A stretch of DNA of 64,000 nucleotides from Candidatus Enterococcus ferrettii (lineage in GTDB: Bacteria > Bacillota > Bacilli > Lactobacillales > Enterococcaceae), in contig NZ_JAFREL010000062.1 in NCBI RefSeq assembly GCF_017377655.1, positions 1 through 64,000 on the forward strand. Direction: 5' to 3'. The first letter of the stretch is position 1, and the number at the start of each line of letters is the position of its first letter. Under the pieces are notes generated by a model. It was not told the origin of the DNA. It was given only the letters and a program-made list of their open reading frames with translations, and searched no databases. Positions 52,878 to 62,069 of this stretch are shown piece by piece. Position numbers and translations under genes: made by a program.

Positions 52878-52890
52878 TACAACTAGTGTA
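52878..52890. promoter_or_regulatory. YafY-type operator before the regulator gene
   Basis: TACAACTAGTGTA, arms TACA/TGTA around ACTAG, 28 bases before the regulator start. It shares its core with the palindrome at 51945-51959. Confidence 0.7.
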
Positions 52891-53377
52891 CCGTGGCCGA
52901 TTACAGATTGCTAGCGATTTTAAGTACGCAAAAACTTTCCTAGTTGCTTGATTCAGCTAAAAAACTACTCAAATTCAAAGAGATTTTTTGTGTCATTAAC
53001 GGCTCCTAAAACGCAGCTCCTACTTGCACGCGATCTAAATAGCGCACCTAATGTATTTAGTGTTTTGCTGATAAGTCAGATTATTAATGATCACTGACCG
53101 ACTTATTAAATTAAACCCTCAACGGTGGAACGGCCACAATGATCGCTCCTCCAGCACACACAACGCTTTTCATCTATAAAACCAAATTCAGCTAGTTTAA
53201 AAAATGATCTAATTTACCCCCGGTTCTTCTTAACACTTGTTGCATTTCACAAAAAATTATTCCTACGCGTGTATCACGCATAAAACTTAATCTATACTTT
53301 CAGCCAAAGATTTTCTTATTTAATTGTAATTGTTTTGTAAAATATTTCACGTTACGACGAAAATAGCTGCGAATGGA

Positions 53378-53405
53378 TTGCCAATTCCTAATTTTCGCGT
53401 ACAAT
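53378..53405 (+). promoter_or_regulatory. moxR operon promoter
   Basis: -35 TTGCCA (53378-53383), 16-base spacer, -10 TACAAT (53400-53405), ending about 32 bases before the start codon. Confidence 0.6.
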
Positions 53406-53437
53406 TATAGGAAACAACTCAACAAGGAGGCGAAAGA

Positions 53438-54364
53438 ATGCCTGATCAGAACTTAACCAAAATTAAAACCTTAATTGATGAAATAGAAAAAGTAGTCTTA
53501 GGGAAACGCAAGGTCATTCAATTAACTGTGACTGCTCTGCTGGCTGGTGGACATGTACTGTTTGAAGATATTCCCGGAGTTGGGAAAACCATGATCGTAA
53601 AATCCTTAGCTAAAGCAATCCATAGTGACTTTTCCCGGGTACAATTTACACCCGATTTATTACCTAGTGATATTCTAGGGGTTTCCATTTTTGACTCCCA
53701 AACCAATCAGTTCGAATTTCGACCGGGGCCGATTTTTACGACGATTTTATTAGCGGACGAAATTAACCGCACTACGCCCCGTACCCAGGCAGCTTTGTTG
53801 GAGGCCATGTCAGAAGGTCATGTCACCATTGATAATCACACCTATTCGCTGAATTCCCATTTCTTTGTTTTGGCGACACAAAATCCAGTCAGTTATGCAG
53901 GAACGTACCCCTTACCTGAGGCTCAGCTGGATCGCTTTTTGTTCCGGTTGCATATTGGCTATCCGGATTTTGAAGACGAATTACGTTTATTGACGGGGCA
54001 ACGAGAACAATCTCTAGCATTCATTCAGCCAGTTATTACTTTGCAGGAATTAGCTGAATTGAAAAAGCAGGTTGACCAGGTCTTTGTTGACGATTCTGTA
54101 GCACGTTATGCCTTAGCTTTGGTAGAAGCTTCCCGGAATCACCCCGCTATTGAACTAGGGGTTAGCCCGCGAGGCTCCATTGCCTTTTTGAAGAGTGCTA
54201 AAGCCTATGCCTTAACCGAAAACCGTACGTTCGTGACGCCAGGTGATCTGCAGCAATTGCTGCCAGCTGTGTTTGCTCATCGCTTGATTCTCCATAGCGG
54301 TCTGTCGGTGGAGGAAGTGATGCATCAGCTAATTGACCAAGTTCCTGTACCGATAAGGAGCTGA
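53438..54364 (+). CDS. MoxR-family AAA+ ATPase
   Basis: A 308-residue AAA+ protein with Walker A IPGVGKTM (residues 45-52), the MoxR insert region LLPSDILGVSIFD, Walker B LLADEINRTTPRTQAALLEAM and sensor ATQNP, followed by the lid with ELGVSPRGSIAFLKSAKAYA. MoxR ATPases act as chaperones that mature or insert metal into partner proteins, commonly with a DUF58 (VWA-like) protein. The DUF58 gene begins two bases after its stop. AAGGAGG precedes the ATG. Confidence 0.93.
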   Translation: MPDQNLTKIKTLIDEIEKVVLGKRKVIQLTVTALLAGGHVLFEDIPGVGKTMIVKSLAKAIHSDFSRVQFTPDLLPSDILGVSIFDSQTNQFEFRPGPIFTTILLADEINRTTPRTQAALLEAMSEGHVTIDNHTYSLNSHFFVLATQNPVSYAGTYPLPEAQLDRFLFRLHIGYPDFEDELRLLTGQREQSLAFIQPVITLQELAELKKQVDQVFVDDSVARYALALVEASRNHPAIELGVSPRGSIAFLKSAKAYALTENRTFVTPGDLQQLLPAVFAHRLILHSGLSVEEVMHQLIDQVPVPIRS

Positions 54365-54366
54365 GT

Positions 54367-55368
54367 ATGCCTGTGTGGAAGCAATCGCTTAAACTTATCC
54401 TGCTTTTTATCCTGTATGCGCTGGCGTTTTTTTATAGTGCTGTTTTCAACAATGAAATTGGTTGGACGCTGTTTCTATTTATGACTTTCATTCTTCTGCT
54501 GTGCTTGGCACAGCTTTTAGTTCCTTTGAGAGGAATTATGGTACAATCGCCAGCAACCATGATTACTCATGTTGGTGAAAAAGTGGTATTGCCCATTGAT
54601 TTAGAAAGGAAACAAGCCATTTTACCGATTGCTCAATTAACTGTGACTGTCATTAATCCGGCTATTGATGCATCCGTTCCCACGTATCTTTTTTATCATT
54701 ACCAGCAGCTGACTTTCCTTTGGTTGCCGGAAAAACGTGGCACGTATGAAGAACTGCAGCTGTATAACCAAAGCAGTGATTTTTTCAATCTGTTTACTAA
54801 AGGGCATAAGGCTACATTAAAGAAAAAAATCCTGGTTCTGCCGCAAAAGCAGCCGTTAGCTCACACCTTGCAGCTTCAGCAGACTTTGCAAAATCAGGCC
54901 TTTGGCGAACCCACCTTTACAATTAAAAATTATCGCCCTTATCGCAGCGGCGATGCACCCAAAAATATTGACTGGAAGCTCTCCAGTAAGCAAACAACCT
55001 TAATCTACCGGGAACATGAAAATGAGCAAACTGCTCAAATGGTCTGGATTTTTTGGGGCGCACCTTCGGAAGAATTTGAGGTGATGTTGAGTCTGTATTA
55101 TTCCTTACAGGATTTGTTGGAAGAACCTGTTGAACAGTATTTGTTTGGGGCTCATGTAACCGATCCTGCTAAACCGACTGCCTTGGCTTTTGCCCAGATA
55201 CGACCCTTGGAGGATACACCAGTCATACCTAAACTAACAGATAAAATGATTTTCTTTTTTACACCTAAGCAAACGCCGCAAACTACGGAACAGGTAGCGC
55301 ACCTGCGTAAATACAATCAAGTAGCCGTTTATGACTATCCTGGGCTCACTAAGAAAGGCAGCGGGTAA
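54367..55368 (+). CDS. DUF58 domain protein
   Basis: A 333-residue protein with two N-terminal membrane helices (about residues 7-58), a beta-rich stretch, and the DUF58 signature YRPYRSGDAPKNIDWKLSSKQTTLIYREHE at about 192-222 (given here as landmark, key residues Gly-Asp-x-Ile-Asp-Trp). DUF58 proteins form the middle gene of moxR-DUF58-transglutaminase operons and probably act as VWA-like partners of MoxR at the membrane. AAGGAG precedes the ATG; the transglutaminase gene starts six bases after its stop. Confidence 0.9.
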   Translation: MPVWKQSLKLILLFILYALAFFYSAVFNNEIGWTLFLFMTFILLLCLAQLLVPLRGIMVQSPATMITHVGEKVVLPIDLERKQAILPIAQLTVTVINPAIDASVPTYLFYHYQQLTFLWLPEKRGTYEELQLYNQSSDFFNLFTKGHKATLKKKILVLPQKQPLAHTLQLQQTLQNQAFGEPTFTIKNYRPYRSGDAPKNIDWKLSSKQTTLIYREHENEQTAQMVWIFWGAPSEEFEVMLSLYYSLQDLLEEPVEQYLFGAHVTDPAKPTALAFAQIRPLEDTPVIPKLTDKMIFFFTPKQTPQTTEQVAHLRKYNQVAVYDYPGLTKKGSG

Positions 55369-55373
55369 GTCTT

Positions 55374-57503
55374 ATGAACTATATTATAAAAAAAGCACCT
55401 TTTACCTTGTTATCTTTCATTAGCTTAAGTGTTGTCTTTTCACAATTCTTAACAGTCTATTACCTGCCGATAACTTGGCTTTCCTTCAGTATTATTGGTG
55501 CCGTCTGCTTAACTATCGGCTTTTTTGAAGAGAATACCTTTAAAGTCATCTTTTGCTCGTTTCTTTATTTTCTAGGCATGTATTATTTTGTTCCGTTAAA
55601 CCAGCCGCTATCTTTTAGCTGGTTTAGTAACTTTTGGCAGCAAGTCATTTTTCAATTTCAGCAAATTAGCATTGGTTCACCCAATGCGGTTTCGGCAATT
55701 GTTGCATTACCCTTGCTCCTGGCATTGTTAATTCTATTAGCTGGATTAATGATTCAGTTTGAACGTTTTATGCTAAGCTATTTATTGATGATTGGCTATC
55801 TGTTAACTCTATCTATTTTCAATTCCATTCAGCTAAATGGACAAATCGCTGTGGTTTTCGGTTGTGCAATACTGTCCATTTTATTTACAAAAAATCAGTT
55901 ACCGAAAAAAATGGTCATCTTAATGGCTGGCTTAACACTCTTGGCTGGCTGGGCTGCCTATGCTTTGCCTCAGTCTTCAGCCCGCACTTCATTAACTGTT
56001 TGGACAGCTCCAGTGCGTGATTACTTAAATCAAAAAGGCCTATATCGAAAAATTCGTGAATTAACCACCTCAGATATCTCACGAACCGGCTTTAGTGAGA
56101 ATGACCAAAGTCTTGGCGGGCCTTTATTGGATGATAACACGATTTTATTTGAGGCCACCCAAGAAACCAGCAGCTATTGGCGGATAGAAAGTAAAGATGC
56201 CTATACAGGCAAAGGGTGGGAAATCCGTGATGGCATTCAACCGCGACAACTGAGCCGCCGTACAATTGAAATTAACAGCAATTCTTCACAGCAGGGTCTC
56301 CAAGCAGCAGAAGACGCCAGCATTCATTTCTTTAATCATGGGATGTATCTGCCCTTGCCGTATGGCCGCAGTAATTTGAGGGTAACTCAGGGCTCCAGCG
56401 GTTTCGTCCAGATGCCCGAAAGCGGCCGTATAAACTTTATTGATTCTAACAATGGAGAAAAGGAAGTGGACAACCAGTGGGAGCCGGTTGTGTATCAGGA
56501 AGATGCTCTACAAAACGTAGCGCTGGCTCAGCCCACGGATACTGTAGCAGATTATTTGCAGCTGCCGGCAAACCTGCCAAACCGTGTACGAGACTTGTCC
56601 AATGAGGTTACGCAAAACCAAACGACCTTATTGGAACGAGTGACAGCTATTGAAGAATATTTAAAAAATTCAGGCACCTTCCGTTACTCGAAGGTGGATG
56701 CAACGGTGCCCGAAAAAAACCAAGATTATGTAGATCAATTTTTATTCGAGTCTCAAGTAGGCTACTGCGATAATTTTTCTTCTTCGATGGTAGTTATGCT
56801 GCGAACGCTGGGTATTCCTGCGCGTTGGACCAAGGGCTTTGCACCTGGGGATCGTCGAGCAACCAGCGGCGACAAGACAGTTTTCACGGTTCGCAACTCT
56901 CATGCCCATTCATGGCCAGAGGTTTATTTTGCTGGCTACGGCTGGATTCCCTTTGAACCAACGCCAAGTTTCAGCAATCCGGATCGCCCAGCAACCGAAG
57001 ACAGCCAAACGTCTGAATCATCGACACCAAGTTCTTCAACCAGTAGTAATAGCAGCTCTAGCTCTAGCAGCTCTTCTGATGCAACTGCCCCGTCGGAGGA
57101 AACATCAGAGGTCAGCACTTTTGCCAACAATAATTGGCGAGAAAATATTTGGCTGCTGCTGAAGCTGGTCGGAGCAATTTTATTAGTAGCAATTGGCTAC
57201 TTTGTCTACAAGTATTCTCTGCGTAGCCAGATTTACTTAACCTTGAAATTAGCTAAACGTCCTTTGATGCGAAGCTACTCGATTTTATTGAAACGGGCAG
57301 AAAAACTATTGTCTCGTGAGCAATCCGAACCTTTAGCAGATTACGCTCAACGTTTCGAGGCTAAGTATCCTGCATTTGATGGTAAATTCATCACTTTAAC
57401 AAACATATACGAAGCAGAGATTTATGGAAACTCGCCTGCTAAGCAATTGGATACTATTTTAATCAAAGAAACGATGCATTTGTTTGAACGACTCAAGCAA
57501 TAA
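55374..57503 (+). CDS. Membrane transglutaminase-like protein (TgpA type)
   Basis: A 709-residue protein with about six N-terminal membrane helices (residues 8-200), an external transglutaminase-like domain and a C-terminal helix (about 590-610) followed by a cytoplasmic tail with a DUF4129-like end. The catalytic triad is Cys465 in VGYCDNFSS, His in NSHAHSWPEV and Asp-equivalent region in GWIPFEPTPSF. A serine-rich linker (about 545-575) joins domain and last helix. It resembles TgpA, an essential membrane protease/transglutaminase of Pseudomonas. It is the last gene of the MoxR operon. Confidence 0.9.
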   Translation: MNYIIKKAPFTLLSFISLSVVFSQFLTVYYLPITWLSFSIIGAVCLTIGFFEENTFKVIFCSFLYFLGMYYFVPLNQPLSFSWFSNFWQQVIFQFQQISIGSPNAVSAIVALPLLLALLILLAGLMIQFERFMLSYLLMIGYLLTLSIFNSIQLNGQIAVVFGCAILSILFTKNQLPKKMVILMAGLTLLAGWAAYALPQSSARTSLTVWTAPVRDYLNQKGLYRKIRELTTSDISRTGFSENDQSLGGPLLDDNTILFEATQETSSYWRIESKDAYTGKGWEIRDGIQPRQLSRRTIEINSNSSQQGLQAAEDASIHFFNHGMYLPLPYGRSNLRVTQGSSGFVQMPESGRINFIDSNNGEKEVDNQWEPVVYQEDALQNVALAQPTDTVADYLQLPANLPNRVRDLSNEVTQNQTTLLERVTAIEEYLKNSGTFRYSKVDATVPEKNQDYVDQFLFESQVGYCDNFSSSMVVMLRTLGIPARWTKGFAPGDRRATSGDKTVFTVRNSHAHSWPEVYFAGYGWIPFEPTPSFSNPDRPATEDSQTSESSTPSSSTSSNSSSSSSSSSDATAPSEETSEVSTFANNNWRENIWLLLKLVGAILLVAIGYFVYKYSLRSQIYLTLKLAKRPLMRSYSILLKRAEKLLSREQSEPLADYAQRFEAKYPAFDGKFITLTNIYEAEIYGNSPAKQLDTILIKETMHLFERLKQ

Positions 57504-57507
57504 GTAA

Positions 57508-57543
57508 AGGACCTTCCGCTTTTTTAGGGAAGGTCCTCTTTTT
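57508..57543 (+). terminator. Terminator of the MoxR operon
   Basis: AGGACCTTCC pairs with GGAAGGTCCT, followed by CTTTTT. Confidence 0.88.
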
Positions 57544-57545
57544 GT

Positions 57546-57583
57546 GAAAAAAACAAGCCCAGCTAAGGTAAGCCGGACTTGTT
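57546..57583 (-). terminator. Terminator of the IMP dehydrogenase gene
   Basis: Minus strand: AACAAGTCCGGC pairs with GCTGGGCTTGTT, then seven T, just after the stop at 57589. Confidence 0.85.
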
Positions 57584-57588
57584 CACTA

Positions 57589-59097
57589 TTAATTTTCACT
57601 GCTCATATTATTATCTTTCACCATAACATCATGGGCACCACCCTCAACGATACTTGTTGAAGAAACCAAGGTGATTTTAGCATTCTTTTGCAGCTCACGT
57701 ATCGACAATGCACCACAGTTGCACATAGTATGACGAACCTTACTCAAGGAAACAGCCAAATTATCCTTCAGTGAACCAGCATAAGGTACGTAAGAGTCCA
57801 CTCCCTCTACGAAGGATAGTCCTTCTTTTCCACCAGTATCATACCGTTGCCAGTTGCGCGCCCGAGCACTGCCTTCTCCCCAGTATTCCTTCATGTAAGA
57901 ACCGTTAATGCTGACTTTTTCAGTTGGTGATTCTTCGAAACGTGAGAAGTAGCGGCCTAGCATAATAAAATCAGAACCCATCGCCAAAGCCAAAGTCATA
58001 TGGTAATCATGAACAATTCCCCCGTCACTGCAAATCGGTACATAAATGCCTGTTTCTTCAAAATACTCTTCCCGAGCTGCCGCAACATCTTGAACGGAAG
58101 TTGCCTGTCCGCGACCAATCCCTTTTTGCTCACGGGTGATACAGATACTGCCGCCGCCAATACCGACTTTGATAAAATCAGCACCGGCCTCAGCTAAGAA
58201 GCGGAAACCTTCACGATCCACAACATTTCCAGCACCAATTTTTACCTTGTCTCCGTATTCTTGACGAACCCATTCGATCGTCATTTTTTGCCATTCGCTG
58301 AAGCCCTCACTGGAATCGATACATAAAATATCTGCACCGGCTTCAATTAACGCTGGAATTCTTTCTTTATAATCCCGCGTATTAATACCAGCCCCAACAA
58401 AGTATCGTTTTTTACTATCTAGTAATTCCAACGGATTATCCTTGTGAGAATCATAATCCTTGCGAAACACAAAATACTTCAAACGCTGATCCTGATCAAT
58501 AATCGGTAAAGCATTCAGTTTGTGATCCCAAAGAAGATCGTTGGCCTCGGATAACGTAATCCCATCTTTCCCATAAATCAAATGATCAAAAGGTGTCATA
58601 AAATCCTTGATAGGTGTATCCACTGACATCCGGGAAATTCGATAGTCTCGACTAGTTACCAAACCAACAATTTTACCATTCAACGTCCCATCCTCAGTCA
58701 CCGCCATGGTGCCGTGGCCGGTACTGTTTTTCAAGTCCAGCACATCTTGTAATGTACCATTTGCATGAAGGTTCGTATCACTCGGTACAAATCCAGCTTT
58801 TGTTTGCTTCACTTTTCGTACCATTGCTGATTGCTCTTCAATCGTTTGAGAACAGTAAATGAAAGAAACGCCGCCTTCTTTTGCCAATGCCGCTGCCAAG
58901 TCACTACCTGAAACAGATTGCATAACTGCACTTACCAAAGGAATATTCATCGTCAGCTCTGGCTGCTCACCTTTTTTGAATTTCACTAACGGTGTTTCCA
59001 GAAGTACTTTATCAGGTGTACAGTCTTTGGAGGAATACCCCGGAACTAAAAGATACTCGCTGAAGGTTCTAGAAGGTGTGCTGTAATAATAGGCCAT
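57589..59097 (-). CDS. guaB: IMP dehydrogenase, divergent (protist-like) type
   Basis: A 502-residue IMPDH with CBS domains (about residues 110-225) inside the barrel. The phosphate/loop motif [18 protein letters not shown] at 314-331 holds the catalytic Cys319, and the flap region reads [13 protein letters not shown]. The loop sequence differs from the usual bacterial GPGSICTTRIVTGVG and recalls kinetoplastid-type IMPDH. It oxidises IMP to XMP with NAD, the first step to GMP. The gene is alone, with a TG-extended TATAAT at 59136-59131 and GGAG before the ATG. Whether it is the only IMPDH of the cell cannot be seen here; a GMP-reductase role is less likely given the CBS pair. Confidence 0.85.
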   Translation of the reverse strand: MAYYYSTPSRTFSEYLLVPGYSSKDCTPDKVLLETPLVKFKKGEQPELTMNIPLVSAVMQSVSGSDLAAALAKEGGVSFIYCSQTIEEQSAMVRKVKQTKAGFVPSDTNLHANGTLQDVLDLKNSTGHGTMAVTEDGTLNGKIVGLVTSRDYRISRMSVDTPIKDFMTPFDHLIYGKDGITLSEANDLLWDHKLNALPIIDQDQRLKYFVFRKDYDSHKDNPLELLDSKKRYFVGAGINTRDYKERIPALIEAGADILCIDSSEGFSEWQKMTIEWVRQEYGDKVKIGAGNVVDREGFRFLAEAGADFIKVGIGGGSICITREQKGIGRGQATSVQDVAAAREEYFEETGIYVPICSDGGIVHDYHMTLALAMGSDFIMLGRYFSRFEESPTEKVSINGSYMKEYWGEGSARARNWQRYDTGGKEGLSFVEGVDSYVPYAGSLKDNLAVSLSKVRHTMCNCGALSIRELQKNAKITLVSSTSIVEGGAHDVMVKDNNMSSEN

Positions 59098-59130
59098 GTT
59101 GTCATTAACTCCTTTTATCTAATTTTAGCT

Positions 59131-59139
59131 ATTATACCA
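59131..59139 (-). promoter_or_regulatory. Extended -10 promoter of guaB
   Basis: Minus strand TGGTATAAT (hexamer 59136-59131) is a consensus extended -10; no good -35 is present at the proper distance. Confidence 0.6.
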
Positions 59140-59347
59140 TTTTGACAGAAAAATCTATGAATAAATAAAGATAAATCTAAAAAAAATTGCGTCAAACCAA
59201 ATCCTTAATTTGAAGAAAAATATTTGAAATGATTTCAGCGTCAAAGATAAACTTATCGGAGTCCTCAAGATTGAAGTTCTTGCGTAATTTCCCTTCCATT
59301 CATGCTTGTATCTACCCAAAATCAGTAAAAATAATTTCCCAGATAGA

Positions 59348-59392
59348 CTGAAAGCTTCCTTAGAAAATTTTTTCTAAGCTTCTATCTTTCAG
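59348..59392. repeat. Long hairpin of unknown role
   Basis: CTGAAAG (59348-59354) pairs with CTTTCAG (59386-59392), and an inner stem TTAGAAA/TTTCTAA closes the middle, with two internal loops. It lies in the leader or upstream of the small membrane gene and lacks a terminal T run on the plus strand. Confidence 0.5.
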
Positions 59393-59485
59393 CTCTGTAA
59401 GTTTGCGTTTTCTTTTGTAAGTATTTTCTTTACTCCTTATTCGTTATGATTAGTTCAACAAATAAATCAAAGGGAGTTTTAAACA

Positions 59486-59752
59486 GTGGAAACAATCGTA
59501 CTTTTCTTATTAACTTGGTCAGTATATTCAATCAATGCATACTTTTATAAAAAGGAAGCATACAAAAAAATCATTCTAGCAAACAGCTTAATCAGTTTGA
59601 CTATCGTATTAGTGAATACGTTAGGAAATTTCGAAAATGCCAGCCGCATGGGTATCTTTAACTTGGCTGTTACCGTCTTAGTCAGCAGTCTGTTGGCAAC
59701 TTCCTTTTTATGTATTCCAATCACATTCAAACTGAAAAAGCATACTTTATAA
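59486..59752 (+). CDS. Small hydrophobic membrane protein, unknown function
   Basis: 88 residues from a GTG start with AAAGGGAG about 10 bases upstream. Three hydrophobic segments are visible: IVLFLLTWSVYSINAYF, IILANSLISLTIVLVNTL and MGIFNLAVTVLVSSLLATSF, with a lysine-rich C-terminus (KLKKHTL). No family recognised. It stands alone with a terminator behind it and a long hairpin in front, so it is probably expressed as a short transcript. Confidence 0.65.
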   Translation: METIVLFLLTWSVYSINAYFYKKEAYKKIILANSLISLTIVLVNTLGNFENASRMGIFNLAVTVLVSSLLATSFLCIPITFKLKKHTL

Positions 59753-59765
59753 TACTTTCTTGATT

Positions 59766-59806
59766 GGATCTCGACTCTAAATACTATGGTCGGGGTCCTT
59801 TTCTTT
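59766..59806 (+). terminator. Terminator of the small membrane gene
   Basis: GGATCTCGAC pairs with GTCGGGGTCC (two G-T pairs), followed by TTTTCTTT. Confidence 0.7.
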
Positions 59807-59975
59807 ATTCGAGTCCCATGATTTTTTGTAACAAACTTCACTGCATGCACCCTTTATCAGTACAAGTATCTAAATCGGTTTATTCCTTTCACTAAAAAAT
59901 AAGGGAATCTGTCTCTTGATCTTATAATCATAAAACTTTTTCTCGTTTAACTTAGATTCAGCGAGTCTCACTTGA

Positions 59976-61382
59976 TCAAACTGTTTTTCTTTTATTAGAT
60001 AGAAACAGGCTAGGAATGAAAATCACTACTAGAACAATCACTGAGACCAGGAAGCCACCCTGATAGCCTATCAAGCTATTCGCAGTGCTCGGTATTTTCT
60101 TACTTATTACTGAAGCAACAACGGTGGCAATCAACGCTGAACCAAAACTAGAACCAAGATTCTCAACAATGTTGATGCCCACTCCAGCAGCTGGTAACTG
60201 CTCATCCGCTAAACCAATGTACGCGTCGGTAGTTAACGGTAGATTAATGCCTCCAACACTTGTTCCCCGAATGAACAAAACGAGCGATAACCACACCATA
60301 TCAGTATGTTCTGTAATGAACACCAGCGGAATTGAGCCAATTAAAGAAAGAACTAAACTAACTAGTACCACATCTCTTGCCCCAATCTTATCGATCATCT
60401 TGCCAATCAGCGGACGCGTTACCAACATACCAAGCCCTTGCGGAATCAATGCCAACGCTGCCTCCATCGCCGTAAAGTGTCGAAAGTTCTGAAAGTATAG
60501 AGGTAAAATCAACATCGGTCCCATAATTGCCACATTCGCCAGAAAAAGTCCTACACTAGCCGCCAAAAATCGTTGATGAGAAAATAAATTGAGGGGCAGA
60601 ACCGTTTGATTCTTGCTTTTCTGATTATAGAAATAGTAAATTACTCCTGAAATTGCCCCTACTAACAGCCAGCTGAGTGTCTCCAAGTTCTTAAAAGAAC
60701 CATGCTCAGCCGCTTGACTAATTCCATAAATAAAAGACACACTTAACAATGACAGAACAACGATACCTGCTACATCCAGTTTACTACTACGATTAAACGG
60801 TTGAAAATTAGGAATTGTCTTTATCATCAAAGGCACCGCCAAGGCCACTACAAAGACATTAATAAAGAATATCCAGTGCCATGAAGCAGCTTGAATGATA
60901 AAACCACCAATAACTGGTCCCAGTATGGGTCCAAAAATCATCGGTGTACTGACAATAGCCATTACCCGTCCAACCTGCTCCTGTCCAGCAGTTTTTACCA
61001 ACAGAGTAAACATCAGCGGTGTAATAATTCCTGCACTAAAGCCTTGGAACAGCCGGAAAACGATGAAACTAGTAATCGTTGTGCTGAAACCTGCCAATAT
61101 AGACGTCAGTCCAAAGGCCAAAACGGCATAAATAAAGACTTTCTTTCCATTAAAGTGGTTCATTAACCAACCAGAAATCGGAACAGCTATCGCTAAAGCT
61201 AAGACATAGCCAGTAATACTCCATTGCACAGTGCTTAACGTAGTGTGAAAATCCTTGGTTAATTGATCAATCGCGATATTGACCATCGTTGAATCCAGCA
61301 TAGGTGCAATCGCTCCTAAAGCAATCGCCCAAGCAGCAGCCAACGTTTCTTTTGGTAAAGCATTTCTTTGATTCTGTGACAT
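59976..61382 (-). CDS. DHA2-family MFS multidrug exporter (14-helix, EmrB/QacA type)
   Basis: A 468-residue protein with about 14 helices and the DHA2 landmarks: MLDSTMVNIAIDQL in helix 1, VQWSITGYVLALAIAVPISGWL, FRLFQGFSAGIITPLM and MAIVSTPMIFGPILGPVIGGF (motif C). Such exporters remove lipophilic cations and drugs using the proton gradient. It lies downstream of a marR gene with a shared operator, so a drug ligand probably induces it. AAAGGAG precedes the ATG. Confidence 0.92.
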   Translation of the reverse strand: MSQNQRNALPKETLAAAWAIALGAIAPMLDSTMVNIAIDQLTKDFHTTLSTVQWSITGYVLALAIAVPISGWLMNHFNGKKVFIYAVLAFGLTSILAGFSTTITSFIVFRLFQGFSAGIITPLMFTLLVKTAGQEQVGRVMAIVSTPMIFGPILGPVIGGFIIQAASWHWIFFINVFVVALAVPLMIKTIPNFQPFNRSSKLDVAGIVVLSLLSVSFIYGISQAAEHGSFKNLETLSWLLVGAISGVIYYFYNQKSKNQTVLPLNLFSHQRFLAASVGLFLANVAIMGPMLILPLYFQNFRHFTAMEAALALIPQGLGMLVTRPLIGKMIDKIGARDVVLVSLVLSLIGSIPLVFITEHTDMVWLSLVLFIRGTSVGGINLPLTTDAYIGLADEQLPAAGVGINIVENLGSSFGSALIATVVASVISKKIPSTANSLIGYQGGFLVSVIVLVVIFIPSLFLSNKRKTV

Positions 61383-61452
61383 AAAATTCTCCTTTATCTA
61401 CACAAGAGCTCGAAACAGCTCTCGAATTATTATTTCCTTGGAAACAAAAACT

Positions 61453-61487
61453 ACTTTACTGCTTTTTTGTTTCCTTTTCAACAAAAT
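61453..61487 (-). promoter_or_regulatory. Exporter promoter with MarR operator
   Basis: A 23-base element at 61465-61487 (arms TTTTGTT/AACAAAA) recurs identically at 62041-62063. On the minus strand its TTGAAA (61481-61476) forms a -35 with a 17-base spacer to TAAAGT (61458-61453). Confidence 0.75.
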
Positions 61488-61493
61488 TATTTC

Positions 61494-61527
61494 AAAAAAA
61501 AATAATCCCACTTTTTCAGTGAGATTA
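61494..61527 (-). terminator. Terminator overlapping the marR stop codon
   Basis: Minus strand: AATCTCACT pairs with AGTGGGATT, followed by a T-rich stretch. It separates marR from the exporter gene, which has its own promoter. Confidence 0.8.
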
Positions 61528-61992
61528 CTTCGAATGAGTGTCCTGTCTATTCATTTCTTTGGTTAGGTGTTCATTATAAGAATCGATAAAGCGCAGTATT
61601 CCAGTAAACTGTTCCTCTGTTAATTGATCAAAAACAACTTTATCCCGGTTTTGAAACTCATTGTGCAGCGCCTCATGTATCTGAAAAACTCTCTTCCCCT
61701 GCTCCGTTAAATCAAAATAAATTTCTTTTTTATTATCAGGTTTTTGATAGCTTTCAATTAATCCTTTTTTCACCATTTTTTTCGTCAGCTTACTGATAGC
61801 ACCGCGAGTCATGTACATGCCTTCAGCCAGCTGAGTGACATTAGACAAAGGATGGTTGCCAATAAACTCTACACAATGTACCTCGGAGGAAGTATAACCT
61901 TTTAAGCTTTCTTCCATTTTAGGTTTATTCAACCAATTTATTTTATTGAAAAGCTCTCGAAAGCCCACCATCAGCTGTTCTTCTTTATTCAC
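61525..61992 (-). CDS. MarR-family transcriptional regulator
   Basis: A 155-residue MarR protein from a GTG start, with AGGAGG eight bases upstream. The winged helix runs through SNVTQLAEGMYMTRGAISKLTKKMVKKGLIESYQKPDNKKEIYFDLTEQGK (residues about 52-103, key recognition part MTRGAISKLTKKM). It probably represses both itself and the DHA2 exporter: an identical 23-base operator containing the -35 hexamer precedes each gene. Confidence 0.9.
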   Translation of the reverse strand: MNKEEQLMVGFRELFNKINWLNKPKMEESLKGYTSSEVHCVEFIGNHPLSNVTQLAEGMYMTRGAISKLTKKMVKKGLIESYQKPDNKKEIYFDLTEQGKRVFQIHEALHNEFQNRDKVVFDQLTEEQFTGILRFIDSYNEHLTKEMNRQDTHSK

Positions 61993-62028
61993 AATGCTTT
62001 CCTCCTGCTTCTTTTGATTGTTTCAATC

Positions 62029-62063
62029 AGTATAGAACTATTTTGTTTCCTTTTCAACAAAAT
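62029..62063 (-). promoter_or_regulatory. marR promoter with MarR operator
   Basis: Minus strand: -35 TTGAAA (62057-62052) inside the 23-base operator copy (62041-62063), 17-base spacer, consensus-like -10 TATACT (62034-62029). Confidence 0.8.
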
Positions 62064-62069
62064 GAAAAA

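Larger units (their letters stand above)
52851..53437. other. Divergent intergenic region between the YafY gene and the MoxR operon
   Basis: 587 bases. The left end holds the YafY operator (52878-52890) and the right end the moxR promoter (53378-53405). Between them is A/T-rich sequence with a CTACGCGTGTATCACGCATAA segment split by an imperfect TGCGTG repeat near 53262-53282, but no open frame, RNA gene or repeat that I can support. Confidence 0.55.
59098..59485. other. Divergent intergenic region between guaB and a small membrane gene
   Basis: 388 bases. It holds the guaB promoter on the left and a long hairpin (59348-59392) about 95 bases before the small membrane gene. No open frame or riboswitch that I recognise. 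Confidence 0.55.

Noticed and set aside
57000..57090. Serine-rich AGC repeat as a mobile or phase-variable repeat
   Set aside because: It encodes a flexible Ser/Thr linker between the transglutaminase domain and the last membrane helix. The codons are mixed, so it is not a clean simple-sequence repeat.
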